50,402 nt of DNA from JBQLZQ01 sp052168355 (GTDB taxonomy: Bacteria > Pseudomonadota > Alphaproteobacteria > DSM-16000 > Inquilinaceae): contig JBQLZQ010000038.1 of the NCBI GenBank assembly GCA_052168355.1, positions 1 to 50,402 on the forward strand. The letters run 5' to 3'. Below, in pieces: positions 25,270 through 33,507 of this stretch. Both the position numbers and the translations under genes were made by a program. Position 1 is the first letter of the stretch. Every line of letters starts with the position of its first letter. Under the pieces are notes generated by a model. That model saw nothing but the letters and a program-made list of their open reading frames with translations. It made no database searches and was not told the origin of the DNA.

Positions 25270-27186
25270 TCAGGCCGACGCGGGCTTGTCCAAGGGAACG
25301 TCCAGACCCAGCGCGGCCATGGCGGTGGCCGCGATGGCCCGGCCGTTCAGTCCGGCGATTTCGTACTGGCGCTCCGGCTTGTCCTGATCGATAAAGATGT
25401 CGGGAAGGACCAGCGGCCGCACCCGGACGCCGCCGTCGAGCAAGCCGGCGGTGGCCAAATACTGCAGCACGAACGACCCGAAGCCGCCGATCGACCCCTC
25501 TTCCACGGTCACGAGCACCTCATGCCCGGTGGCCAGACGCCGCACCAGATCCTGGTCCAGAGGCTTGGCGAACCGGGCATCGGCGACCGTCGTGCTCAGG
25601 CCACGCGCGGCCAACTGGTCCGCGGCCTCCAGACACGCGCCGAGCCGCCCGCCATAGCTGAGCAGCGCCACCTTGGTGCCTTCGCGGACCACCCGGCCCT
25701 GCCCCGGCTCCAGCACCTGGCCCCGTTCGGGCAGATCCACGCCCACCCCCTCGCCGCGCGGATAGCGAAAGGCGCAAGGCCCTTCGTCCCACGCCGCGGC
25801 GGTCGCCACCATGTGCATCAGTTCGGCCTCGTCGGACGCGGCCATCAGCATGAAGCCGGGCAGGCAGCCCAGATAGGCCGTATCGAAACTGCCGGCATGG
25901 GTGGCCCCGTCGGCGCCCACCAGCCCGGCGCGGTCGATGGCAAAGCGCACCGGCAGCCCCTGAATGGCGACATCGTGGACCACCTGATCGTAGGCACGCT
26001 GCAGGAATGTCGAGTAAATCGCTGCAAACGGCTTGAACCCCTCGGCGGCAAGGCCGGCGGCGAAGGTCACGGCGTGCTGTTCGGCGATACCGACATCGAA
26101 GCACCGGTCGGCGAACCGGGCGCCGAACTTGTCCAGCCCGGTTCCCCCGGGCATGGCGGCGGTCACCGCGACGATGCGGTCGTCGACCGCCGCCTCGGCG
26201 ATGAGCGCCTTGGCGAACACGCCGGTATAGCTGGGGGCGTTGGCGACGGGCTTGGCCTGGGCGCCGGTGATGACGTCGAACCGGGAAACCCCGTGATACT
26301 TGTCGGGCGAGGCCTCGGCGGGTTCGTATCCCTTTCCCTTCTGCGTCACGACGTGGACCAGGATCGGGCCTTCCTCGGCATCGCGGACATTGGTCAGCAC
26401 GGGCATGAGATGGTCCAGATTGTGCCCGTCGATCGGCCCGACATAATAAAATCCCAACTCCTCGAACAGGGTCCCGCCGGTGACCATGCCGCGGGCATAT
26501 TCCTCCGCCCGGGCGGCGGCGCGCTTCAGCGGCGGTGGAAACTTGTCCGCCAAATCCTTCATGACGTGGCGCAACGACCGGTAGGACCGGGACGATATGA
26601 GACGCGACAGATAGGCGCTCATGGCGCCGACGGGCGGTGCGATCGACATGTCGTTATCGTTGAGGATGACGATCAGCCGCCGGCGCATGGACCCGGCATT
26701 GTTCATGGCCTCGTAGACCATCCCGGCGCTCATCGCGCCATCGCCGATGACGCAGACGATGTTGTTGGCGTTCCCGTCCAAATCCCGGGCCACCGCCATG
26801 CCGAGCCCGGCGGACACCGAGGTCGAACTGTGGGCAGCACCGAACGGGTCGTACGCGCTCTCGGACCGGCGGGTGAAGCCGCTCAATCCCCCGGACTGGC
26901 GCAGGGTGCGGATGCGGTCGCGCCGGCCGGTAAGAACCTTATGCGGATAGCATTGGTGGCCCACATCCCAGATCAGCCGGTCGTCCGGGGTGTCGAAGAT
27001 GGCATGCAACGCCACCGTCAGTTCCACCACGCCCAACCCCGCGCCCAGGTGACCGCCGGTCACCGATACCGCGTCGATCACCTCCGCCCGCACCTCATCC
27101 GCCAACTGCTTGAGCTGGTCCACGGTCAGGTCCTTCATCGCCGACGGCGCGGCAATGGTGTCAAGAAGAGGCGTCTCGGGCGGCAT
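25270..27186 (-). CDS. dxs: 1-deoxy-D-xylulose-5-phosphate synthase
   Basis: A 638-residue thiamine-diphosphate enzyme condensing pyruvate and glyceraldehyde-3-phosphate, the first step of the MEP isoprenoid pathway. Motifs are ELTVALHAIFDTPDDRLIWDVGHQCYPHK, the ThDP-binding VCVIGDGAMSAGMVYEAMNNAG (GDG...N), and the transketolase-like FAIDRAGLVGADGATHAGSFD. ATG 27186 is used because GGAG lies 8 nt before it and the N-terminus fits; the frame extends 15 codons further upstream. It is followed by tlyA. The pathway feeds quinones and carotenoids. Confidence 0.98.
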   Translation of the reverse strand: MPPETPLLDTIAAPSAMKDLTVDQLKQLADEVRAEVIDAVSVTGGHLGAGLGVVELTVALHAIFDTPDDRLIWDVGHQCYPHKVLTGRRDRIRTLRQSGGLSGFTRRSESAYDPFGAAHSSTSVSAGLGMAVARDLDGNANNIVCVIGDGAMSAGMVYEAMNNAGSMRRRLIVILNDNDMSIAPPVGAMSAYLSRLISSRSYRSLRHVMKDLADKFPPPLKRAAARAEEYARGMVTGGTLFEELGFYYVGPIDGHNLDHLMPVLTNVRDAEEGPILVHVVTQKGKGYEPAEASPDKYHGVSRFDVITGAQAKPVANAPSYTGVFAKALIAEAAVDDRIVAVTAAMPGGTGLDKFGARFADRCFDVGIAEQHAVTFAAGLAAEGFKPFAAIYSTFLQRAYDQVVHDVAIQGLPVRFAIDRAGLVGADGATHAGSFDTAYLGCLPGFMLMAASDEAELMHMVATAAAWDEGPCAFRYPRGEGVGVDLPERGQVLEPGQGRVVREGTKVALLSYGGRLGACLEAADQLAARGLSTTVADARFAKPLDQDLVRRLATGHEVLVTVEEGSIGGFGSFVLQYLATAGLLDGGVRVRPLVLPDIFIDQDKPERQYEIAGLNGRAIAATAMAALGLDVPLDKPASA

Positions 27187-27826
27187 GGCGTTCTCCGAAA
27201 GCAGGACGGGGACACCTTCCCCCTCAATCAACGACCGAACGGGTCAAGACGGTATCTGGACACGCGACACCCCAAGACACATCCGAACTCTCACGGACCG
27301 GCAATGCCCGCGTATGTCATACTAGTGACATCGCAGGGGATTGCCACCCTTCGGCGGATCGATCCGGCGGCCCCTTTTCTATCCGCCCATTGTGGCGGAA
27401 AGCGGTACTTCCCGCATCGACCGATCTTCGGTTCCCGGGCTCTGCCCGATTGCTTTCATGTCTAACGATGAAGACTCAAGAAGTACGTCGCCACGCGTCG
27501 CCGACGATAAGGATTGCGGCAAGTGATGACCGGGATCATGCCTGCATCATCGACCTCTAAGCCATCTCAATGCGAATTAAAGGCGATTAATTGTTTGATA
27601 TAAATCGATATAGTCCCGGTTCTTCTAACGAACGACCCGGCCAAACCGGCCATAAACCAAGATAATATCATTATATATGGAACTTCCCTTTTGATTAATT
27701 ACATATTTACCAAACAAATCGGCAATTGATAAGTTTTTTTGTCGCATATTATGTATCTTCTATTAACCATCCGTTCATGCTTATTATAGGGTACCCCTGG
27801 TTCAGTCGCATAAAGGACGCCTTCCG
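27187..27826. other. 640-nt intergenic region between dxs and rpfF, AT-rich in its rpfF-proximal half
   Basis: No convincing gene is present. The dxs-proximal part is GC-rich and holds ATGTCA-N6-TGACAT (27314-27331), a possible operator. From about 27560 to 27800 the base composition swings strongly to A+T, with runs such as ATAATATCATTATATAT. Promoter-like hexamers include TTGATA (27726) with TATTAT (27747, 15-nt spacing) and TATTAT at 27782. An imperfect FNR/CRP-like box is at 27595. AAAGGA (27812-27817) is the rpfF ribosome-binding site, 9 nt before its ATG. Confidence 0.6.
27595..27608 (+). promoter_or_regulatory. Imperfect FNR/CRP-family box upstream of rpfF
   Basis: TTGATATAAATCGA fits TTGAT-N4-ATCAA in 9 of 10 fixed positions. 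It lies in AT-rich DNA, where chance matches are more likely, and no -10 lies at class-II distance. It is 219 nt before the start codon, so this is a weak candidate. Confidence 0.25.
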
Positions 27827-28837
27827 ATGACCGATATAGCCAGAACAGCCCCTCTTCCCGGCGCCCTTCGCACGCTTGCCGAGCTGATCTCCCTGCCGAG
27901 ATCGCGGCCGAATCACCTGGGTTCGGGCGCGGCGGGGCGCCCGTCATGGCTGAACCGTCTCAATCAGTTCAACGAGATGGTCGTCACTTACGAGCCGGAC
28001 TCTCGGATCCTGTGGCAGCGCATGAAGCCCAACAATCGACCCAGCGTGACGCCGGGGCTTGTTCGCGACCTCACATCGGTAATGCACTTGGTGCGCGACG
28101 CCTTCGCCGAAACGGCGGTCAACGACGAACCGCCGATTCGCTACCTGGTGCTCGGCTCCGCCCTGCCCGGCATTTTTAGCATGGGCGGCGACCTGCCGAT
28201 GCTTGTCCGGCTGATTCAAGACCAGGACGGCGACACGCTGCGACGGTACGCCCACGGGTGTATCGACATCATTCACGGCCACGCCAACAATCTGGGGCTG
28301 CCGATCCACACCATCGCGCTGGTGCAGGGCGAAGCTTTGGGGGGCGGTTTCGAAGGTGCCTTGGCACAGGATGTCATCGTCGCCGAGCGCAGCGCCAAGT
28401 TCGGGCTGCCCGAGATCCTGTTTAACCTGTTTCCCGGCATGGGCGCCTATACTCTTCTGGCCCGCCGGCTCGACCCGCTGCGCGCGGAAAAGCTGATCAC
28501 CAGCGGCAAGGTCTATTCGGCCGAGGAGCTGCAGGAGGTCGGTTTGGTCGACGTGGTCGCCGAGGATGGCGAGGGCGTGGACGCGATCCATGCTTACATC
28601 CGGCGATACGAACGGCGCTATACGGCCCATCAGGCCATCATGAAGGCGCGCAAGATCGTGCGGCCCGTCTCGCATCAGGAACTTCTGGATATCACCAATG
28701 TCTGGGTCGAAACGGCGCTGTCCCTGGCGCCCGCCGATCTACGGAAGATGGCGCGGCTGGCCGGCGCCCAGGACCGGCGCCTCGGTCAGGCGGGGCCCGA
28801 TGAAATCCGCGCCGCGTCGGTGGCTCACCCGGCCTGA
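27827..28837 (+). CDS. rpfF: DSF synthase, RpfF family (crotonase superfamily)
   Basis: A 336-residue crotonase-fold enzyme. RpfF enzymes have thioesterase and dehydratase activity on 3-hydroxyacyl-ACP and release cis-2-unsaturated fatty acid signals. The specific marks are YLVLGSALPGIFSMGGDL (about residues 106-123), IALVQGEALGGGFEGALAQ and FGLPEILFNLFPGMGAY. Two glutamates, E176 (GGFE) and E196 (GLPE), are 20 residues apart, exactly as the catalytic pair E141/E161 of Xanthomonas RpfF. An N-terminal extension of about 35-45 residues precedes the usual start of homology. AAAGGA precedes ATG 27827. The gene faces rpfC, ending 159 nt from it, the same convergent layout as in Xanthomonas. General enoyl-CoA hydratase is less likely given the NLFPGMGAY motif. 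Confidence 0.93.
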   Translation: MTDIARTAPLPGALRTLAELISLPRSRPNHLGSGAAGRPSWLNRLNQFNEMVVTYEPDSRILWQRMKPNNRPSVTPGLVRDLTSVMHLVRDAFAETAVNDEPPIRYLVLGSALPGIFSMGGDLPMLVRLIQDQDGDTLRRYAHGCIDIIHGHANNLGLPIHTIALVQGEALGGGFEGALAQDVIVAERSAKFGLPEILFNLFPGMGAYTLLARRLDPLRAEKLITSGKVYSAEELQEVGLVDVVAEDGEGVDAIHAYIRRYERRYTAHQAIMKARKIVRPVSHQELLDITNVWVETALSLAPADLRKMARLAGAQDRRLGQAGPDEIRAASVAHPA

Positions 28838-28927
28838 CCTTGGGCCACCATCGCCGGGCAGTGCCAGCGTGGCGCGGCTGCCGTCACCCAAGTTTTGGTG
28901 CCCTGCTTTCAGTGAGTCCGCGCCATA

Positions 28928-28999
28928 TCGAACAGGGGAGTGGAATCACCGGATCAATGGATCGCCTATGGCGAACCCATCCGACCCGGATCCGCTCTA
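28928..28999 (-). repeat. Possible diverged repeat end / hairpin after rpfC
   Basis: The rpfC stop reads TAGAGCGGATCC, matching the first bases of the MITE-like repeat (TAGAGCAGGATC) with one base missing, and again the TAG is the stop codon. An imperfect hairpin follows (GATGGGTTCGCC-ATA-GGCGATCCATT). The rest does not match the other copies, so this may be a relic, a related family or chance. It could serve as the terminator between rpfC and rpfF. Confidence 0.25.
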
Positions 29000-31615
29000 A
29001 GACGACCGGCTGGTCTGGTCCCGAGCGGTCAGGTAGCGGCCGATGGCGCGGCGGTAGCGTGAGAATTCGTGGGCGATCTGGTCCACTTCGCCGGCCGCTC
29101 GCTGCTCGAAGTCGTCGCGGTTGACGCTGTTGACGCCGCAGCAATGCTCATAGAGCTGACGAGCCCCGACATTCGCGGAGGCGCTGCGCAGGGCATGGAC
29201 CAGATCGCGGAACGCATTCAGGTCGTTGGCGTCGACCGAGGCCTGGAGTTGCGGAAGCAGAATTTCGGCGTCCCGAAGGTATTCCTCGACGACCTCCGTC
29301 ACGAAATCCGACCCCGGATCGAGCGCCTGGAGATCCTGAAGGACACGGCGGTCGATGACTTCGTGCTCGTTGCTCTTGCGGAACCGCGGATGGCTTTCGA
29401 TCCGGGTGATGGACTCGTCCTCGACGTCCTCTTCTAGCTCGACCTCGGGCACGTCGACGGTTTCGACCGGCGTCAGCAGCGACTGGATGGCCCGCACCAG
29501 GGGGTCGGGCTCGATCGGCTTGGTCAGATAAAGGTCGATTCCGGCGTCCTTGGATAGGGCGCGCATCGACTCCGTCGTGTCCGCGCTCAAGGCGATGATC
29601 GGCAGGCGCGGTCCGGACATGTGGGCCATCCGGTAGAGCTTGGCCACATCGAGCCCGGACGTTCCCGGCATGTTGATGTCGAGAATGGCCATGGCGATGT
29701 CGTCGTTATCAAGGATGTCCAGCGCCTCATCGCCATTGGCCACGATGACCGGCGCATAGCCGGCCCGTTCCAGGATCTTGCCGATCACCATCCGGTTGAC
29801 GGCGTTGTCCTCCGCCACCAGGATTCTCTGGCCGCCACCGGACGGACACGCTTGGGAGTCCTGCGACTCCTCACCTTCCTCCTCCAGCCTCCGCGGTCCG
29901 AACGCGAAACCCGCCCGCACGGCCGACCGCAGCATCCCGCCATCGACCGGGACCTGCACGCCGGAGAGGAATTGGAGCGGCGGCGCCGGCGGCGGTGCGC
30001 CCGTTCCTGCGCCGCCCCCCTCAAGCATGATGAAGGAAGCGCGTTTCCCGACCTCCGGGCTGCGCAGTTCGTCGCACAGCGCGACCGGGTCGACAGCCGG
30101 ATCGCGTCCGTCGACCAATACGACACCGCGCCCGCGTATCCCCATCAGCATCTCGCGTGCCTGGGTCGCATCGGTGGCGAATGTCAGCTTCACATTCATC
30201 GGGTCCAGCGCGTTTTGAATCGGCGGATGAAGCCCGGAATCCCCGGTGACGACGACAACCCGACCGCCGGCAGCGGCCGCAGCCGCCGCAAACCGTTCCC
30301 GCGCCTCGCCCTCAGCCGACGCCAGGGGCACGATCAGCGAAAAGCGGCTACCCACCCCCTCCTCGCTCTCGACCGCGATTTGGCCGCCCATGAGCTCCGC
30401 CAGCTGTCTGACGATCGCCAGTCCAAGCCCGGTGCCGCCATAGCGCCGATTGACGGATTCATCGGCCTGGGTGAAGGTGTCGAAAATGCGCTCGAGATGC
30501 TCTGACGCCACGCCGATGCCGGTGTCGATCACCCGGAAGCGGACCACCTGGTTCCCAAGATCCGGGGCGTCTGTCATGTCGACCACGACCTGGACGTGCC
30601 CCCGTTCGGTAAACTTGATGGCGTTGGCGGACAGGTTGAACACGGCCTGGCCCAGATGATGCCAATCGCCGTGCAACGCGAACGGAACGTCCGGCGCGAC
30701 ATGGACGCTGAGCGCAATGCCCTTTCCTTCGGCCTGGGGACGCAGCATGGCGATCAGATCGGCGAGTTCCATATGCAGGTCGAAGTCGTCGTTCTCCAGC
30801 TGGAGACGGCCGGCCTCGATCCGGGTCAGGTCGAGCACTTCCTCGATCATCGCCAGCAGGCGGCGCCCCGACCGGCGGATGGTGTAGACCATGTCGTACT
30901 GGTCATCGGCCAGTTTGGTCTTTTGCAGCAGATCGCCCAGGCCGATGACCGCGTTCAAGGGCGTACGCAGTTCATGGCTCATGTTGGCCAGGAAGCGGGA
31001 CTTGGATTCGTTGGCCCGTTCCGCCTGGATCTTCGCCTCGGTCAGTTTCTTGATCAGGGTCGATGCGTAGACAGGGATCAGCACAACGGCCAGCCACATG
31101 CCAATCGACAGTTCCGGCTGTGACCGCCAATAATCGGACATCATAATGGCCGCCGCGAAAAAGACCGAGGACACCACGATCGAGAGGCGCAAGGCCGAGA
31201 GCCCGTAGCGAAAGCCGTTTCCCAGCGAAACCCACAAGAACATCAGATAGAAGGGCGCGCCGTGTTCGCCTTCCAGCCCAAGAACCAGGGCAGTCACCGC
31301 GAAATCGCCAAGCATACCCACGATGCGCCGCCACAGGCAGCGTTCCGGGCGCCAGATGATGTGGCCGGTGATGCCGATGGCGATCACGAAATAGGCCAGC
31401 GCGACCAGATGCCCGCCCTTGGGTTCCGACCCAGGCCCACCGAGGATCATGAACAGTTTAAAATAGACGACCACGGCACCCATGATGAAGATGCGGATAA
31501 TCGCCTGTTCGTGCTCGCTGTCCTGACGGTTCTTCAGCCGGGAAAGCAGCCTGCTCGCGTTGAGCGGGATTTTTGCGGCGGATTGGGACACTGGGTGGGC
31601 TACCTCAAAGGTCAC
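28997..31615 (-). CDS. rpfC: Hybrid sensor histidine kinase, RpfC-type DSF sensor
   Basis: An 872-residue inner-membrane hybrid kinase. Order: juxtamembrane segment with RQDSEHEQAIIR (about residues 30-41), about five membrane helices (41-187), HisKA with His214 in FLANMSHELRTPLNA, HATPase (N331, DTGIG 364-368, GTGLG 394-398), a degenerate receiver (about 451-575), a full receiver (about 597-715, phospho-acceptor Asp646) and HPt with His807 in HALRSASANVGA. DSEHEQ matches the DSF-sensing N-terminus of Xanthomonas RpfC. The start GTG 31615 is uncertain; GTG at residue 9 is an alternative. It lies 49 nt downstream of the REC-PAS-kinase gene, same strand, and convergent with rpfF. Confidence 0.93.
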   Translation of the reverse strand: MTFEVAHPVSQSAAKIPLNASRLLSRLKNRQDSEHEQAIIRIFIMGAVVVYFKLFMILGGPGSEPKGGHLVALAYFVIAIGITGHIIWRPERCLWRRIVGMLGDFAVTALVLGLEGEHGAPFYLMFLWVSLGNGFRYGLSALRLSIVVSSVFFAAAIMMSDYWRSQPELSIGMWLAVVLIPVYASTLIKKLTEAKIQAERANESKSRFLANMSHELRTPLNAVIGLGDLLQKTKLADDQYDMVYTIRRSGRRLLAMIEEVLDLTRIEAGRLQLENDDFDLHMELADLIAMLRPQAEGKGIALSVHVAPDVPFALHGDWHHLGQAVFNLSANAIKFTERGHVQVVVDMTDAPDLGNQVVRFRVIDTGIGVASEHLERIFDTFTQADESVNRRYGGTGLGLAIVRQLAELMGGQIAVESEEGVGSRFSLIVPLASAEGEARERFAAAAAAAGGRVVVVTGDSGLHPPIQNALDPMNVKLTFATDATQAREMLMGIRGRGVVLVDGRDPAVDPVALCDELRSPEVGKRASFIMLEGGGAGTGAPPPAPPLQFLSGVQVPVDGGMLRSAVRAGFAFGPRRLEEEGEESQDSQACPSGGGQRILVAEDNAVNRMVIGKILERAGYAPVIVANGDEALDILDNDDIAMAILDINMPGTSGLDVAKLYRMAHMSGPRLPIIALSADTTESMRALSKDAGIDLYLTKPIEPDPLVRAIQSLLTPVETVDVPEVELEEDVEDESITRIESHPRFRKSNEHEVIDRRVLQDLQALDPGSDFVTEVVEEYLRDAEILLPQLQASVDANDLNAFRDLVHALRSASANVGARQLYEHCCGVNSVNRDDFEQRAAGEVDQIAHEFSRYRRAIGRYLTARDQTSRSS

Positions 31616-31664
31616 TCACTTGGGATGCCGGCCATACCGGCCCTGTCTCGACAACCGATGCCTC

Positions 31665-33308
31665 TTAGGTAGGCTGGACGCTGCGCCCGGATGGAAAGCG
31701 GATATGGATGGTCGTCCCCTCGCCGACCGCGCTCTCGATTTCCAAAACACCGCCATGGGCCTTGATCAGATCGGCCGAAAGGGGAAGTCCCAGTCCGGTC
31801 CCGGCATGCTTGCGCACCATGGAGCTTTCGATGCGGCCGAAGCGGGTCAGTGCGATCGTGACCTCCTCCTCGGTCATCCCGATGCCGGTATCGGCGATCA
31901 CAACGCAAATGCCGCCGTCGGCGGCGGTGTCGGCGGTGACATCGATATGGCCGCTGGCCGGCGTATACTTCACGCCATTGGTCAGAAGGTTGACCAGCAC
32001 CTGCTTGAGCTTCGATTCATCGGCGTTGAGCGCGGGAAGATCCGGTTGGACGTTAAGCCTTATCGCCACGCTGCTTTCGCGGGCGCGGTGCTGAACCAGC
32101 CGGATCGCCTCGTCGATGGCCTTGCCGACATCGATGGTCCGCTCATGCAGCCGCAACTTGCCCGCCTCGATCTCCGACACCTCCAGGATGTCGTTGATGA
32201 TCTGCAGCAGGTACTCGGCGCTGTCCTTGATATCCTTGGCGTATTCGTGATAGCGCGGCGCGCCGAGCGGCCCGAACACCTGCCCAACCATCAGATCTGC
32301 GAAACCGATCATGGCATTGAGCGGGGTGCGCAGCTCATGGCTCATGTTGGCGAGGAACTCGGTCTTGGACCGGTTCGACATTTCCGCCGTGTCCTTGGCC
32401 CGCAGCAGCTCCAACTCGGCGCGTTTGCGCTTCGTGATATCGGTGGCGACCGTCAGCACTTCCCACCGCGCGTCGGCACTGACCATGATGGGCATCTTCA
32501 CCATCTGCAGGTGGATATGCTCGTCGGCGGCGGTGGTCATCGCTTGCTCGGCAACCGGCAACGCCTTCTGCAACTCAAGCGCGCGATTGTCCTCGGCCAG
32601 CGACTTCTCGGCGAAAGCCGGGTCGGACGCGTGAGTCCCCAGGGGATTTCCAACGACGGCCTTGACCGAAACCCCGAACGCATCCGCCAACGCCTTATTG
32701 GCCAATGTGACCCGGCCGTCGGCATCGGTCGTGTAGATAAAGTTAGGCGTGCTGTCGATCACCAGGCGCAGCTTTTCCTCGCTGACCCGAATCCGCTCGG
32801 CATGTTCCCGCTGGGCGCTGTCCAGGGCCTGCTTCAGCGACACCGCGCGGCCCTTGATGATCTGCTTTTGCCGGCGCATCGACAGCAGGTTACGCACCCT
32901 GGTCCGGAATTCCCGGTGATCGATCGGGCTCAACAGGAAGTCGGTGGCCCCCGCCTCCAGGGCGTGATACCGGAAATCCTTGTCCTCATAGGCGGTGACG
33001 ACAATGATCGGGGCATCGAAACCGGGCAGCTTTGTCAGGCAGTGGTGGGTAAACTCGGCGCCGTTGAGAAGCGGCATTTTGTAGTCGGTAATGACCAGAT
33101 CGACATCGCGGTTTTCCATCCAGGCAAGCGCCAGGGTGGCGTCCGCGAAGGTGTGGACCTTTGCGTTCGGCTCAAGGGAGCTGCTGAGCTTTGCCAGGAT
33201 GTTACGGTTCGTGACCCGGTCGTCGACGATGACGATCTGGACCGCGATATCATCCTCGCTGGCTACCGAAGCCTCCGTCTCGAAATCGCGATTTGCTACC
33301 CATGCCAT
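31665..33308 (-). CDS. REC-PAS-histidine kinase, probable RpfG-position partner of RpfC
   Basis: A 547-residue cytoplasmic protein. Receiver at about residues 22-140 (acidic DD 29-30, phospho-acceptor Asp75 in LVITDYKMP, Lys replaced by Ser in FLLSPIDHREF), a coiled linker, a PAS domain (about 176-300: IDSTPNFIYTTDADGRVTLAN), HisKA with His324 in FLANMSHELRTPLNA, and HATPase (VLVNLLTNGVKYTP, VIADTGIGM, HAGTGLGLPL). No membrane segment or HD-GYP domain is present. The tail SPIDHREFRTRVRNLLSMRRQ resembles RpfG-type receivers, where the expected KPIDHREF Lys is present. It is the first gene of the operon with rpfC, so it probably receives phosphate from the RpfC HPt; this is inference. The ATG lacks a clear Shine-Dalgarno. 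Confidence 0.9.
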   Translation of the reverse strand: MAWVANRDFETEASVASEDDIAVQIVIVDDRVTNRNILAKLSSSLEPNAKVHTFADATLALAWMENRDVDLVITDYKMPLLNGAEFTHHCLTKLPGFDAPIIVVTAYEDKDFRYHALEAGATDFLLSPIDHREFRTRVRNLLSMRRQKQIIKGRAVSLKQALDSAQREHAERIRVSEEKLRLVIDSTPNFIYTTDADGRVTLANKALADAFGVSVKAVVGNPLGTHASDPAFAEKSLAEDNRALELQKALPVAEQAMTTAADEHIHLQMVKMPIMVSADARWEVLTVATDITKRKRAELELLRAKDTAEMSNRSKTEFLANMSHELRTPLNAMIGFADLMVGQVFGPLGAPRYHEYAKDIKDSAEYLLQIINDILEVSEIEAGKLRLHERTIDVGKAIDEAIRLVQHRARESSVAIRLNVQPDLPALNADESKLKQVLVNLLTNGVKYTPASGHIDVTADTAADGGICVVIADTGIGMTEEEVTIALTRFGRIESSMVRKHAGTGLGLPLSADLIKAHGGVLEIESAVGEGTTIHIRFPSGRSVQPT

Positions 33309-33363
33309 GATAATTAACTATAATTCATCAGATTGCTTACCAAAATCTTTACGCCGAATTTTT

Positions 33364-33393
33364 ATTATAAGTTGGAAAGCATTGTTACCGCAA
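33364..33393 (-). promoter_or_regulatory. Candidate sigma-70 promoter for the kinase-rpfC operon
   Basis: On the minus strand TTGCGG (33388-33393) is separated by 18 nt from a perfect TATAAT (33364-33369). The predicted start is near 33357, giving a leader of about 48 nt to the ATG at 33308. It lies in the AT-rich gap next to rluC. An alternative TATAGT lies only 8 nt before the ATG and would give a leaderless message. Confidence 0.5.
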
Positions 33394-33507
33394 ACTTGCT
33401 TCAGAAATCGTTAACCTGCTTTATTATGGGCGAGGCGGTTTCTTTGCTTCCCTTTGACGACGTGAAGCCTGCCTTGGAAAGCGGGGCAAGGCCGGCCGGC
33501 TTGGGAC

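Noticed and set aside
27314..27331. ATGTCA-N6-TGACAT palindrome upstream of dxs
   Set aside because: It has short arms and no matching regulator or second copy. It is noted in the intergenic entry but not strong enough for a site call.
25522..27465. 647-codon plus-strand frame over dxs
   Set aside because: It is antisense to a well-defined dxs gene, with unlikely composition and no motif.
27522..27536. TGAT...ATCA pair before rpfF as a second FNR box
   Set aside because: The spacing is seven bases instead of four, so it does not fit an FNR dimer site.
31665..33308. Reading this gene as a true RpfG
   Set aside because: No HD-GYP signature is present after the receiver. PAS, HisKA and HATPase motifs are clear.
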